Part shown: positions 63,477 to 64,000 of the stretch, piece after piece | Layout: every line of letters starts with the position of its first letter | How positions within the stretch are numbered: the stretch's first letter is position 1 | Origin: Rhodovastum atsumiense | Lineage (GTDB): Bacteria > Pseudomonadota > Alphaproteobacteria > Acetobacterales > Acetobacteraceae | Length of the DNA stretch: 64,000 nt | NCBI RefSeq assembly: GCF_937425535.1 | Contig: NZ_OW485601.1 | Span: 3,145,501-3,209,500 of the forward strand | Reading direction: 5' to 3' | Notes under the pieces: generated by a model | Seen by the model: only the letters and a program-made list of their open reading frames with translations | What the model was told of the DNA's origin: nothing | Database searches by the model: none | Position numbers and translations under genes: made by a program

Positions 63477-63812
63477 CGCCTGTTCCTTTCCCGCATGTCG
63501 TTCCGTCCCGCCCAGGACGCGGGTGGGAGGGGGGGGCGCACCCTGCGCGACGCAATGACGCTGCCAGCCGCCGGGGAACTCGGCCACCGCTGTCCAGGCC
63601 ATGCAGCCTTGCGGATGTTGCCGGTCGTCATTCCGGCATGGGCCCCCATGCGGCCGGGAGGGCGATGCCCTGGGAAATGAAATTCAACGTATTGTTACAG
63701 TTTATTCTAATTGACCACTGGTTTCTTTCGTATTTTAATATTTCCACCATGCCGCCCGATCCGGGGCGTGTGCCGGGGTGGCCAGCCACCGTTTCCCGAA
63801 GGAGCTTCCGCC
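63477..63812. other. Intergenic region upstream of the substrate-binding protein gene
   Basis: 336 nt. The first 190 nt show no gene. The AT-rich part from 63675 carries the promoter described separately. No repeat or RNA was recognised. Confidence 0.5.
63711..63739 (+). promoter_or_regulatory. Promoter of the ABC substrate-binding protein gene
   Basis: TTGACC (63711-63716), 17 bp, TTTAAT (63734-63739), in an AT-rich island about 75 bp before the ATG. Five of six matches to consensus in each box. Confidence 0.65.
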
Positions 63813-64000
63813 ATGTTGCTCTCTCCCCGCTTGCTGCATCGCCGGGCGCTGTTGCGGGCCGGCGGCGCGGCGATGCTGGCCGCGCCGCCCGGCGGCGTGG
63901 CGGCGGCGGCCCCCGCCGAGCCGGTCCCGGCGGCGAAGCCGCTGAGCAAGGTGCGGTTCATCTGGAATCCGGCGGCATTGTGCAACATCGTCGTCGGCGT
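63813..64000 (+). CDS. ABC transporter substrate-binding protein, N-terminal part (3' end outside window)
   Basis: 62 codons visible from the ATG at 63813, with AAGGAG (63799-63804) 8 nt upstream. The start 'MLLSPRLLHRRALLRAGGAA' followed by an Ala-rich stretch is a Tat/Sec-like signal with twin Arg. 'LSKVRFIWNPAALCNIVVGV' is the typical first strand of NMT1/SsuA-type binding proteins (nitrate, sulfonate, thiamine precursor). Too little is visible to name the ligand. Confidence 0.65.
   Translation, partial: MLLSPRLLHRRALLRAGGAAMLAAPPGGVAAAAPAEPVPAAKPLSKVRFIWNPAALCNIVVG

Overview
This 64 kb window is high-GC DNA from an alphaproteobacterium, most likely a member of the Acetobacteraceae (Rhodospirillales). 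That placement is an inference. It rests on the gene order of the ribosomal block, the very high GC at third codon positions, OmpR/EnvZ-type and MucR-era small-RNA features typical of the class, and GC-rich intergenic hairpin clusters. No search could be run to confirm it.

Left arm (1-8333): a truncated secreted lytic transglycosylase runs off the left edge. It is followed by a compact intergenic small RNA of the alpha-r8/MmgR type with its own promoter and terminator. Next come an N-formylglutamate amidohydrolase family gene, an enoyl-CoA hydratase, an AlkA-type glycosylase, a divergent OmpR/EnvZ-like two-component pair, a membrane protein with an SH3-like tail, and eutBC (adenosylcobalamin-dependent ethanolamine ammonia-lyase).

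Central block (8696-36893): nearly the complete translation and transcription core on one strand. It holds rplK-rplA, rplJ-rplL (with an L10 leader), rpoB-rpoC, rpsL-rpsG-tuf, the S10 and spc operons through secY and adk, and the alpha operon rpsM-rpsK-rpoA-rplQ. Two points break the usual layout. fusA is missing between rpsG and tuf, and secE-nusG are not upstream of rplK, where eutBC sits instead. Promoters can be read upstream of rplK, rpsL and rpsM. Good terminators follow rpoC and rplQ.

Transition (36949-39938): a cluster of hairpin repeats, cysS, a small DUF305 protein and a TrmJ-type methyltransferase, ending in a 68-nt perfect palindromic repeat.

Right arm (39946-64000): accessory and metabolic genes. 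In order these are an aldo/keto reductase with a divergent LysR regulator; a redox-flavoured cluster (rhodanese, Cys-containing PadR regulator, one-heme periplasmic protein, second rhodanese); and a chromosomal RepA-like protein with a novel-looking C-terminal half. Then come a very large five-PAS histidine kinase with a divergent response regulator, an amidase, an amino-acid-type ABC transporter lacking its ATPase, a PHB depolymerase-type esterase with an RHH regulator, a FUSC-type membrane protein with a divergent MarR regulator and paired operators, a ModE-like regulator, a MurA homologue carrying Asp instead of the catalytic Cys, a glutathione S-transferase, and the start of an ABC substrate-binding protein.

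The most interesting items are the Asp-type MurA, the domesticated RepA-like protein, the sRNA, the MarR/FUSC operator pair, and the intergenic palindrome families. No CRISPR array, tRNA, rRNA or intact insertion sequence was seen.
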